DNA of 64,000 nt from Promicromonosporaceae bacterium (GTDB lineage Bacteria > Actinomycetota > Actinomycetes > Actinomycetales > Cellulomonadaceae), in contig WRHK01000009.1 in the NCBI GenBank assembly GCA_009783295.1, forward strand, positions 1 to 64,000. Direction: 5' to 3'. This document shows, one piece after another, positions 17,462 to 26,156 of this stretch. The stretch's first letter is position 1. Every line of letters begins with the position of its first letter. The notes below the pieces were generated by a model that was given only the letters and a program-made list of their open reading frames with translations, did not search any database and was not told the origin of the DNA. Made by a program: the position numbers and the translations under genes.

Positions 17462-18054
17462 TTGCTGGCCACCTCTCGGATGCTTCCCTCGAACTCCTCG
17501 TAGACCGTACCGGTCTGAGGACAGACCAAACGACCATCGCGCTCCTGGAGCGGAACTCCGGCGCGTCCGACCCAGCCCACCTGCCGTGCGGGGACGCCCA
17601 TGACGATGGCGTGGGCGGGAACGTCACGAGTCACGACGGAACCCGCGGCGACGGTGGCCCAGGCCCCAACGGTCAGCGGCGCGACGCACACGGCACGTGC
17701 CCCGATCGCGGCGCCCTCGCCGATGGTGACGCCGACGGCGTGCCAGTCGTCGGCGCTCTTGAGCGAGCCGTCGGGGTTGATCGCGCGCGGGTAGGTGTCG
17801 TTGGTCAGCACGACGGCCGGCCCGATGAAGACGCCGTTCCCGAGCACTGCGGGCTCGTAGACGAGCGCATAGTTCTGGACCTTGCAGTGGTCGCCCATCT
17901 GCACGCCGGTGCCGATGTACGCGCCACGCCCGACGACGCAGCCCTCGCCCATCACCACCTGCTCACGAACCTGGGCCAGGTGCCAGACGGACGTACCGTC
18001 GCCGATGACGGCGTCGTCCGAGACGTCTGCACTCGGCACGATGCGCACAGCCAT
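17458..18054 (-). CDS. Hexapeptide-repeat N-acetyltransferase, WbpD/WlbB-like
   Basis: The 198-residue protein is a left-handed beta-helix acyltransferase. Hexapeptide repeats run from DDAVIGDGTSVWHLAQV through GAAIGARAVCVAPLTVG, and the proline-containing end VVTRDVPAHAIVMGVPARQVG is typical. The segment VFIGPAVVLTNDTYPRA is characteristic of WbpD/WlbB-type enzymes, which acetylate the 3-amino group of UDP-GlcNAc3NA using acetyl-CoA. The C-terminal extension with two cysteines (RLVCPQTG) is usual in this group. It is the first gene of the nine-gene minus-strand operon, so the operon promoter should lie in 18055-18243. Confidence 0.9.
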   Translation of the reverse strand: MAVRIVPSADVSDDAVIGDGTSVWHLAQVREQVVMGEGCVVGRGAYIGTGVQMGDHCKVQNYALVYEPAVLGNGVFIGPAVVLTNDTYPRAINPDGSLKSADDWHAVGVTIGEGAAIGARAVCVAPLTVGAWATVAAGSVVTRDVPAHAIVMGVPARQVGWVGRAGVPLQERDGRLVCPQTGTVYEEFEGSIREVASK

Positions 18055-18243
18055 GACTCTCCTTCAGTACCAAGGGACAGGTCGTGGAGCGGGCGAGACT
18101 TTGCCCGGGCCAGCCAACGGGCCTCAGGCTAGCGCGCCGGCACGTCGCCCCGGAGCGTGCTGGACGGATCCGAAAGGCCCTACGTGCCCGATCCGAACGG
18201 CCCGACGTGCCTGCGCGCACCCGGGTCCTGGCAGAATGTCCGC

Positions 18244-18936
18244 ATGCCGCCCGCCGCCCCCGCCGACGTTCGTCGCGCCGACGTGTGGTTCGTCGTCCCC
18301 GCGTACAACGAAGGCACCGTCATCGGCGGCGTCATCAGCGAGATCCGCGAGGCGGGGTTCTCCGTGGTCGTCGTCGACGACGCCTCGTCGGACGCCTCCG
18401 GGGCGATCTCCAGGGCCGCCGGCGCCGTCGTGGTCCACCACGCGACCAACCTCGGTCAGGGCGCCGCGCTCCAGACGGGCATCGAGTTCGCGATGCGGCG
18501 CAAGGCGTCGTACCTCGTGACGTTCGACGCCGACGGGCAGCACCGGCTCGAGGATGCGATCGGCATGCTCGAGCTGGCGCAGACGGACGGGCTCGGCTTC
18601 GTCTTCGGCTCGCGGTTCCTCGACGACCGCACCGACACGGGCCGCCTCAAGCGGCTGGTGCTGCTGCTGGCCGCGTGGTTCACCCGGCAGTCCACGGGCA
18701 TGCGGCTCACGGACGCTCACAACGGGCTCCGGCTCATCCGGGCCGACGTCGCTGCCCGTGTCGACCTGTTGCAGAACCGCATGGCGCACGCCACCGAGAT
18801 CGTCAGGCTGCTCGGACGCACTCAGCAGCCCTGGGCGGAGTACCCGGTCCACGTGCTGTACACCGACTACTCGCGCGGCAAGGGACAGAGCCTCTGGAAC
18901 TCTGTCAACATCCTTGTCGACCTCATGTTCCGGTAG
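18244..18936 (+). CDS. Family 2 glycosyltransferase, dolichyl-phosphate mannosyltransferase-like
   Basis: The protein is about 230 residues with GT2 motifs WFVVPAYNEGTVIGG, VVVDDASSD and the metal-binding TFDADGQH. It resembles DPM1-type enzymes that load a sugar onto polyprenyl phosphate. The adjacent DUF2304 membrane protein is a common partner. The start at ATG 18244 gives the expected N terminus; the frame is open from 18157 but the extra 29 residues lack homology. It is divergent from the wbp-like operon across about 190 bp, in which no clear promoter was identified. Confidence 0.87.
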   Translation: MPPAAPADVRRADVWFVVPAYNEGTVIGGVISEIREAGFSVVVVDDASSDASGAISRAAGAVVVHHATNLGQGAALQTGIEFAMRRKASYLVTFDADGQHRLEDAIGMLELAQTDGLGFVFGSRFLDDRTDTGRLKRLVLLLAAWFTRQSTGMRLTDAHNGLRLIRADVAARVDLLQNRMAHATEIVRLLGRTQQPWAEYPVHVLYTDYSRGKGQSLWNSVNILVDLMFR

Positions 18937-18945
18937 GCGTAACCC

Positions 18946-19329
18946 ATGATCATCCAGGTCGTCCTCGTCGTCGCGATCATCGCGGTCGTCATCCTTCTGG
19001 GACGCAGCTCCCGCAACGTCAGGCACATGGCGTTCCGCCGCCTGTTCTTGCTCGCCTTCGCCGTCGCTTCGGTGCTCGCGATCGCGTTCCCCGAGGCGCT
19101 CACCGCGATCGCCCGGGCCGTCGGCGTCGGCCGCGGTGCCGACCTCCTCCTCTACGCCCTCGTGGTCGCGTTCATCGGCTCGCTCGCCATGCAGTCGCGA
19201 CGCGCGACCGAGCTCGCGCGCATGATCACCCTCACCACCAGGCGCGTCGCGATCCTCGAGGCCGAGGCGCAGCTCCGCGACGGCGGCACCACCCCAGAGC
19301 ACCAGGACGACGGACCGTCCGCCGGGTAG
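18946..19329 (+). CDS. DUF2304 small membrane protein
   Basis: The 127-residue protein has three hydrophobic segments (about residues 2-18, 29-46 and 62-80) followed by a charged helical tail. This matches DUF2304, usually found next to DPM-like GT2 genes. It may anchor or assist the upstream enzyme, from whose stop it is nine bases away. No catalytic residues are apparent. Confidence 0.82.
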   Translation: MIIQVVLVVAIIAVVILLGRSSRNVRHMAFRRLFLLAFAVASVLAIAFPEALTAIARAVGVGRGADLLLYALVVAFIGSLAMQSRRATELARMITLTTRRVAILEAEAQLRDGGTTPEHQDDGPSAG

Positions 19330-19367
19330 CAGCACGACCCACTCCCTGACCGGATCGGCCGACGGAC

Positions 19368-19395
19368 TGGACCGCATTTCTTCAGCCGGTAGATT
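19368..19395 (+). promoter_or_regulatory. Candidate sigma-70 promoter for rfbB
   Basis: TGGACC (19368-19373) and TAGATT (19390-19395) are separated by 16 bp and lie 35 bp upstream of the rfbB GTG. The -10 fits the actinobacterial TANNNT pattern. This is a by-eye call only. Confidence 0.35.
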
Positions 19396-19397
19396 GA

Positions 19398-20426
<1,029 letters not shown>

Positions 20427-20444
20427 CCCGCTGAACCGGCCCAG

Positions 20445-20479
20445 ACGGGCCCGCACCGGACATTCCGGAGCGGGCCCGT
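20445..20479. terminator. Terminator hairpin after rfbB
   Basis: A 15-bp stem (20445-20459 with 20465-20479) with one mismatch closes a 5-nt loop and is followed shortly by ATTTT. It separates rfbB from the LCP genes. Confidence 0.75.
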
Positions 20480-20568
20480 CGGCCATTTTCGGCGCTTCAC
20501 AAACCCTGCACGCTCTGAGCGCCCCCGCCCCCGAGGGCCGCGACAGGCGCGCCGTATGCTCGTCGGCT

Positions 20569-21903
20569 GTGACCTCCCTGAACCCCGGCTCGTCCCGCCG
20601 CCACGTGCGCACCGCGCCCGGCCGTGCGTCGGCGCCGTCGCAGGCCGGTCCGCGTGCCGAGCGTGGACCCGGTCACGCACGCTCGCTCAAGGCGCATCGG
20701 GTGCTGCGTGGCGTCGCGATGGGCGTCACCGCCGTCGTCGCCTTCGGCGTCGCGTCCGGCGGCGCCCTGGCCCTCCAGCTCACCGGCAACATCAAGACCG
20801 TGGATGCCGACAAGGCGCTCTCCGCCGTCGCCCGCCCGACGGTGGCCGCGCCGACGGACCCGAACGGCGGCAAGGCCCTCAACATCGTGCTGATGGGCAG
20901 CGACGACCGCAGCGGTGCGAACGCCGCGCTCGGCGGCAAGAACGACGGCATGCGCTCGGACACCACGATGGTCATGCACATCTCCGCGGACCGTTCGCGG
21001 GTCGAGCTCGTCTCGATCCCGCGCGACTCGATCGTCGACGTCCCGCAGTGCCCCACCACGAGCGGCAAGCTGGCGCCTGCCATCAAGAACACCCGCTTCA
21101 ACGCGGCGTTTGCGCAGGGCGACATCTACGGCAAGAACGTCGAGTCTGCGGCGCTGTGCACCATGACGACGATCGAGCACCTGACGGACGTGCGCATGGA
21201 CGGGTTCGTCGTGGTCGACTTCTCGGGCTTCGAGAAGATGATCGACGCGCTGGGCGGCGTCCAGATGTGCATCCCCGAGGCCGTCAACTCGCCCAAGGCC
21301 GACCACCTCGTGCTCAACGCCGGCGTGCAGACGCTCAACGGGTTCACCGCGCTGCAGTACGCCCGGGCGCGCACCGGTGAGGGGCTCGGCGACGGGTCGG
21401 ACACCAACCGCATCGGACGGCAGCAGCAGATGATGTCGGCGATCGCGAACAACGTGCTGAGCCGCAACCTCCTCACGGACACGCCGTCCCTGATCCGGTT
21501 CCTCAACGCCGCCACGCAGTCCCTGACCATGAGCAGCAACATCGGTTCCATCACGGGGCTCACCGGCCTCGCCTACAGCCTGCGGAACGTGAGCCCTGCC
21601 ACGATCACGTTCATGACCATCCCGTGGAAGTCGAACCCGGCTGACCCGAACACCGTCGTGTGGACGAACGCAGCCTCGACGGTCTGGGACAACGTCAGCC
21701 ACGACGTCCCGGTCGCGACGCCTGCCGGCGGTACAGCCACCGACACCCCGGCCCCGACGAACACGAACACTCCGGCCGCCACGGCCGGCGGAGCGGCCAG
21801 CTCCACTGCCGCTCCTCCGGCCGCGACGCCGGCCCCGTCCCAGACCAAGGAAGCCGGCAAGGAGGCGTTCACCGGCGCCGACACCACTGCCGTCTGCGGG
21901 TGA
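20569..21903 (+). CDS. LytR-CpsA-Psr family cell-wall glycopolymer ligase
   Basis: The 444-residue protein has a basic cytoplasmic tail (residues 1-45), one membrane segment (about 46-70) and an extracellular LCP domain starting near LNIVLMGSDDRSG. It has DTTMVMHI and the Arg/Asp-rich catalytic segment VSIPRDSIVDV typical of LCP phosphotransferases. The C-terminal about 70 residues are Ala/Thr/Pro-rich and wall-spanning in character. The family transfers undecaprenyl-linked glycopolymers to peptidoglycan, fitting a gene beside a polysaccharide locus. Start is GTG at 20569. The second LCP gene follows after four bases. Confidence 0.92.
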   Translation: MTSLNPGSSRRHVRTAPGRASAPSQAGPRAERGPGHARSLKAHRVLRGVAMGVTAVVAFGVASGGALALQLTGNIKTVDADKALSAVARPTVAAPTDPNGGKALNIVLMGSDDRSGANAALGGKNDGMRSDTTMVMHISADRSRVELVSIPRDSIVDVPQCPTTSGKLAPAIKNTRFNAAFAQGDIYGKNVESAALCTMTTIEHLTDVRMDGFVVVDFSGFEKMIDALGGVQMCIPEAVNSPKADHLVLNAGVQTLNGFTALQYARARTGEGLGDGSDTNRIGRQQQMMSAIANNVLSRNLLTDTPSLIRFLNAATQSLTMSSNIGSITGLTGLAYSLRNVSPATITFMTIPWKSNPADPNTVVWTNAASTVWDNVSHDVPVATPAGGTATDTPAPTNTNTPAATAGGAASSTAAPPAATPAPSQTKEAGKEAFTGADTTAVCG

Positions 21904-21907
21904 CCCC

Positions 21908-23383
21908 ATGACCGACCCTCGTCAGGTTCCTCCCTCGTTCACGCCTTCGGGCCGCTCCGGCCGTCCGCCGGAGCCCGGGAACGCGATCCCCGTGGGCGGC
22001 GCGCGCCCAGCCGCGGGCGGCCGCATCGGCCGTCCTGACGACGACGCCGTGCCGGCGTCCGCCGAGCCGCGGGTACGCCGCCAGTCGTCGCGCGAGATCC
22101 CGGTGACGCCCCCGGCGGACCGCCGTGGCATCCCCGTGCGCCCGGCGCGTCAGCCCGCACCGCGCCCGTCCGCCGTGCGCCCGGCCTCTGCGCGCCCCCA
22201 GTCGGTCCCGCCGCGGTCGGCTGCGCCGTCGTCGGACCGGGTGCCGCCGCCCGCCCCCGCCGGTGCCCGCGACGGCGGCACGCGGCTCATGCCCGACGCC
22301 GCACCCCGCCGGATCACGGGCAGCGCCTCGGGCTCGCGCGGCGGCCGGCCGCCTGCCCGCCGTGCTGACGGACGCCCCGATCTGGGCAGCCCCGCCGGGC
22401 CGCGGCCCACGGGCCAGCGGACCGCTCCCGGGCGCCTGCGCGTGCGCAAGGGTCGCGTCATCGCGCTGATCACGGCCCTGGTGCTGGTGCTCGTGCTCGC
22501 GTGGCCCGTGGGGCTGCTCATCTGGGCGAACGGCAAGATCCAGCACGTGGACGCGCTGTCCGACGCCGCCGCGACGCCGGGTACCACGTACCTTCTCGCC
22601 GGGTCCGACGCACGCGGCAGCGGCGGCATCGACGACGCGACCAGCGGTGCGCGCACCGACACGATCATGCTGCTGCACAAGCCGGCGAACGGCCCCACCG
22701 CGCTGATCAGCCTGCCCCGTGACTCCTTCGTCGCGATCCCCGGCCACGGGCACAACAAGCTCAACGCGGCGTTCTCGTTCGGCGGCGCCCCCCTGCTCGT
22801 CAAGACGGTGGAGCAGCTCACCGGGCTCAAGGTCGACCACTACGTCGAGGTCGGGTTCGGCGGGATCGCCGACGTCGTCGACGCCGTGGGCGGCGTGCAC
22901 CTGTGTCTCGACTACGACGTGAACGACGCGAACAGCGGGCTCCAGTGGACCGCTGGCTGTCACGACGTGGGCGGCACGCAGGCCATCGCGTTCTCCCGCA
23001 TGCGCTACTCCGACCCCAAGGGTGACATCGGCCGCACCGAACGGCAGCGTCAGCTCATCGGCGCGATCACCAAGAAAGTCGCCAACCCCGGTCTGCTCTT
23101 CAACCCCGGCGACCAGGTGTCGCTCACGCGCGCCGGCCTGGGCTCCCTGACGGTGGACAAGGACATGAATATCCTCGACTTCGTCGGGCTCGGGCTCGCG
23201 TTCCGGGCGGCCAACGGAGCCGGCGGTGTGACGGGCACACCGTGGATCAGCAGCATGAACTACCGGCCTGGCGGCGGCGTCGGGTCCACCGTGCGGCTCG
23301 ACGACGCCCGCAACGCCCAGCTGTGGGCTGACCTGCGCGACGGGAAGCTGCAGCCGGGCACGATCGGCGGCGTGCCGCAGTAA
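21908..23383 (+). CDS. LytR-CpsA-Psr family protein with long disordered N terminus
   Basis: The 491-residue protein begins with about 180 Pro/Arg/Ala-rich residues, predicted disordered and cytoplasmic, then a membrane segment (about 184-206) and an LCP domain. Domain motifs are TTYLLAGSDARGSGG, RTDTIMLLH, ISLPRDSFV and HNKLNAAFSFGG. It is probably a second ligase attaching wall glycopolymers. The ATG follows the upstream LCP stop by four bases. Two tandem LCP genes suggest two substrates or partial redundancy. The basic tail could bind phospholipid or partner proteins, but that is speculation. Confidence 0.9.
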   Translation: MTDPRQVPPSFTPSGRSGRPPEPGNAIPVGGARPAAGGRIGRPDDDAVPASAEPRVRRQSSREIPVTPPADRRGIPVRPARQPAPRPSAVRPASARPQSVPPRSAAPSSDRVPPPAPAGARDGGTRLMPDAAPRRITGSASGSRGGRPPARRADGRPDLGSPAGPRPTGQRTAPGRLRVRKGRVIALITALVLVLVLAWPVGLLIWANGKIQHVDALSDAAATPGTTYLLAGSDARGSGGIDDATSGARTDTIMLLHKPANGPTALISLPRDSFVAIPGHGHNKLNAAFSFGGAPLLVKTVEQLTGLKVDHYVEVGFGGIADVVDAVGGVHLCLDYDVNDANSGLQWTAGCHDVGGTQAIAFSRMRYSDPKGDIGRTERQRQLIGAITKKVANPGLLFNPGDQVSLTRAGLGSLTVDKDMNILDFVGLGLAFRAANGAGGVTGTPWISSMNYRPGGGVGSTVRLDDARNAQLWADLRDGKLQPGTIGGVPQ

Positions 23384-23399
23384 GCCCCGCGGGACAGCA

Positions 23400-23431
23400 A
23401 ACGGGGCCCCGACTCTCGTCGGGGCCCCGTT
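23400..23431. terminator. Bidirectional terminator
   Basis: A perfect 14-bp stem (23400-23413 with 23418-23431) with a TCTC tetraloop lies between the plus-strand LCP operon and the minus-strand repeat-protein gene ending at 23449. Confidence 0.85.
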
Positions 23432-23448
23432 CGTGTGTCAGCCGGTGC

Positions 23449-24945
23449 TCAGTGCTGCTTGGGAGCGACCGTCACCGCGCGCTGGGCCGGAGCGGCCGGA
23501 GCCGGGGTGGCGGTCGGGGCCGGGTCGCCGGCGATGCTGGCGCGAGCCGGGGCGATCCCCGCAGGAGCGGAGGGCGCCGGGCTCTGGCTCGCGGCGGGCG
23601 TCGGGGCCGGGGTCGGGTCGGCGACCTTGGTCCAGGTGCCGCAGCCGTCGGTCTCGAAGCCGGCGTCGGTCGGGTAGACGTCGAACGTCACGACCTCACC
23701 GTCGTCGTGCTGCTCGTTCGCCAGGATCGAGGCGTCCTCGCCGCGGAAGTCGGAGAGGGCGGCCACGTAGCAGTAGTTGTTCGGGTCTGTCGGCACAGTG
23801 GTCGAGTACGTCCCCGGGGCGATGTCGATGCCGACGCGATACTGGCCGTCGATCGGGCTCGCCGTGAGGCGAGGGGTGTCGCTGGGCAGCACCATCGTCC
23901 ACGTCCCGCAGGCCGAGCCCGGTCCGTTCACGGCGTCGAGCTGGAACCGCGAGAGCGTGTTGATGTCCGAGCGCAGCTCGACGTAGGCGGAGTGGCCCGC
24001 GCCGTACCCGTACCCGAAGCCTGACTGGCTGCCGTTGGCGGAGAAGGTGAACCATCCGCAGTCGTACGTCGCGGTGGTGGACTTGTAGACGCCGTAGCCG
24101 ACCTGGGACGGCACCGCGAGGTCCTGCTCGTAGTCCGTGTAGGCGGGGATCTGCGCGGGCCCGCTCACGCGACGCACGCCCAGGGTGTCCGTGCCGTCGC
24201 CGTTCCAGTCGCCGATGAGGACGTTGTCGTCGCTCTTGCCATAGGCGAACGAGACATCGGCCTGCCCGCCTGTGGTGCCGTTGGTCAGGAAGTACTGGTT
24301 GGCGCGGCGGACGCCGAGGGTGTCCTTGCCGTCGGCGTTCCAGTCGCCCACCAGCACCGTGTCGTTGGCGCGGCCGTACGCGAACGAGACATCCGCCTGC
24401 CCGCCTGTGGTGCCGTTGGTCAGGAAATACTGGCTGGCACGGCGGACGCCGAGGGTGTCCTTGCCGTCGCCGTTCCAGTCGCCCACCAGCACGGTGTCCG
24501 CCGCGCGACCGTAGGCGAAGGTGACGTCCGCCGCGCCGCCCTGGGTGCCGTTCGTCAGGAAGTACTGGTTGCCGCGGCGCACCGCAAGCGTGTCCTTGCC
24601 GTCGCCGTTCCAGTCGCCCACCAGAACCGTGTCGTCGGGCTTGCCGTACGCGAACGTGACGTCCGCCTGGCCGCCGGCGGTGCCGTTCGTCAGGTAGTAC
24701 ATGTTGCCGCGGCGCACCGCGAGGGTGTCCTTGCCGTCGCCGTTCCAGTCGCCCACCAGGACCGTGTCGTCCGTCTTGCCATAGGCGAACTGGACGTCCG
24801 CCGTCCCACCCTTGACGCCGTTCGTCAGGTAGTACCACGTGCCCTGCGGGATGCCGGTGGTCGCCTGTGCCGACCCCACCGCCCCAAACGACGCGACCGC
24901 CACCAGACCGCTGACGGCAAGCACGCCGCTACGCCGCAACTTCAT
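23449..24945 (-). CDS. Secreted FG-GAP-like repeat protein, paralogue 1
   Basis: The 498-residue protein has a signal peptide (KLRRSGVLAVSGLVAVAS, likely cut after AQA). Five 45-residue repeats follow, with the pattern YFLTNGT..GG.ADV.FAYG, then VLVGDWNGDGKDTL.VRR. The DWNGDGKD loop resembles a DxNxDGxxD calcium site, as in FG-GAP/VCBS propellers. After the repeats come a Cys-containing beta-rich region with YRVGIDIAPGTY and a Pro/Ala-rich tail ending at residue 498, suggesting wall spanning. AAAGGAG precedes the ATG at 24945. Function is unknown; adhesion or glycan binding is inferred only from secretion and context. Confidence 0.85.
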   Translation of the reverse strand: MKLRRSGVLAVSGLVAVASFGAVGSAQATTGIPQGTWYYLTNGVKGGTADVQFAYGKTDDTVLVGDWNGDGKDTLAVRRGNMYYLTNGTAGGQADVTFAYGKPDDTVLVGDWNGDGKDTLAVRRGNQYFLTNGTQGGAADVTFAYGRAADTVLVGDWNGDGKDTLGVRRASQYFLTNGTTGGQADVSFAYGRANDTVLVGDWNADGKDTLGVRRANQYFLTNGTTGGQADVSFAYGKSDDNVLIGDWNGDGTDTLGVRRVSGPAQIPAYTDYEQDLAVPSQVGYGVYKSTTATYDCGWFTFSANGSQSGFGYGYGAGHSAYVELRSDINTLSRFQLDAVNGPGSACGTWTMVLPSDTPRLTASPIDGQYRVGIDIAPGTYSTTVPTDPNNYCYVAALSDFRGEDASILANEQHDDGEVVTFDVYPTDAGFETDGCGTWTKVADPTPAPTPAASQSPAPSAPAGIAPARASIAGDPAPTATPAPAAPAQRAVTVAPKQH

Positions 24946-25106
24946 AGAAGTCTCCTTTGAGCCTCTCCTCGCCAGACGGCGAGGCAGCCGAAATCTACTG
25001 ATCATCCGGTTCTCAGGGAAACCCGTGCTTGAGGGGTTATCGGACAATTCACCCCCGAGCCTTCGGGGCGACGCCTGCGCGTCCCGTCGTGGGCTCGTGC
25101 ACGGAG

Positions 25107-25139
25107 AGGGGCGGGGAGCCACACCGGCTCCCCGCCCCT
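25107..25139 (-). terminator. Terminator after repeat-protein paralogue 2
   Basis: A perfect 14-bp stem (25107-25120 with 25126-25139) and 5-nt loop lie 11 bases past the stop of the minus-strand gene ending at 25151. There is no clear U-tract. A smaller 7-bp hairpin at 24967-24984 lies in the presumed leader of paralogue 1. Confidence 0.75.
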
Positions 25140-25150
25140 ATCTGCCAGGC

Positions 25151-25945
25151 TCAGAGCGTCGCCGGGGCGCCCGGGCGGCGCAGGCCCACGGTGTCCTTGC
25201 CGTCGCCGTTCCAGTCACCGACGATGACCGAGTCGGTCGTCCTGCCGTAGGGGAACCAGTAGTCCTCCTTGGGGTTCACGAGGCTGTTGCTCATCGTGAA
25301 GCAGTCCCCGTAGCGGCGGACCCCGAGGCTGTCCTTGCCGTCCCCGTTCCAGTCGCCCACGAGGGCCTCGTCGGTCGCGTAGCCGTAGGTGAGCGAGATG
25401 TCGGCCGAGCCGCCCTGCGTGCCGTTGGTGAGGAAGTAGTTGCTCCCCCGCCGCACGCCAAGGGTGTCCTTGCCGTCACCGTCCCAGTCGCCCACCAGCA
25501 CCTCGTCGTCGACCTTGCCGTAGCTGAAGGTCACGTCGGCCTGCCCGCCCTTCGTGCTGTTCGCGAGGTAGTAGGTGCTTCCTCGGCGCACCGCCAGCGT
25601 GTCCTTGCCGTCGCCGTCCCAGTCGCCCACGAGCACGACGTCGTCGGGCTTGCCGTAGGCGAAGACGACGTCGGCTTGGCCGCCCCGGGTGCTGTTGGAC
25701 AGGTAGTACGTGTTGCCGCGGCGCACCGCGGGGGTGTCCTTGCCGTCGCCGTTCCAGTCACCGACCAGGACTGCGTCGTCCGACTTGCCGTAGACGAAGG
25801 CGATGTCGGTCACGCCGGAGGTGCCGTTGGTCAGGTAGTAGGTGTTGCCCAGGCCGGTCCCGGCTGCAGTGCCGGGGGCAGCGATCGCCGTCACCGTCCC
25901 CAGCACCAGGACACCCGTCACGGCCGCTCGCATGGTGTGGCGCAT
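25151..25945 (-). CDS. Secreted FG-GAP-like repeat protein, paralogue 2 (short form)
   Basis: The 264-residue protein is the minimal member of the family. It has a signal peptide (RAAVTGVLVLGTVTAIAAP, likely cut after GTAA) followed almost at once by five calcium-loop repeats, the last degenerate (DCFTMSNSLVNPKEDYWF). It lacks the YRVGIDIAPGTY region present in the other three. AAGGAG lies seven bases before the ATG at 25945; an internal ATG at 25933 is also possible. It has its own terminator and an upstream gap of about 210 bp, so it is probably transcribed separately. It may be a five-bladed repeat fold. Confidence 0.83.
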   Translation of the reverse strand: MRHTMRAAVTGVLVLGTVTAIAAPGTAAGTGLGNTYYLTNGTSGVTDIAFVYGKSDDAVLVGDWNGDGKDTPAVRRGNTYYLSNSTRGGQADVVFAYGKPDDVVLVGDWDGDGKDTLAVRRGSTYYLANSTKGGQADVTFSYGKVDDEVLVGDWDGDGKDTLGVRRGSNYFLTNGTQGGSADISLTYGYATDEALVGDWNGDGKDSLGVRRYGDCFTMSNSLVNPKEDYWFPYGRTTDSVIVGDWNGDGKDTVGLRRPGAPATL

Positions 25946-26118
25946 TCCCAGACTCCTTGTGGATCAGTGGTTCCTACCGCGCTCGAGCGCGGACGGGGTC
26001 GGGCGTCCCGCCCCTCGGCGGATGCTCACCCCATATGACGGCCCGGCGGAGCGATCCGTTGGGGTCGAGTCGCCGGAAGTTCGACGACTCGATGTGATTG
26101 CCATCACAACTGGCTCCC

Positions 26119-26150
26119 GGCGCGACTGCCCAGGTCAGGGCAGTCGCGCC
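26119..26150 (-). terminator. Terminator after repeat-protein paralogue 3
   Basis: A perfect 13-bp stem (26119-26131 with 26138-26150) and 6-nt loop lie just downstream of the minus-strand stop at 26157. No T-run follows. Confidence 0.75.
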
Positions 26151-26156
26151 ACGGGC

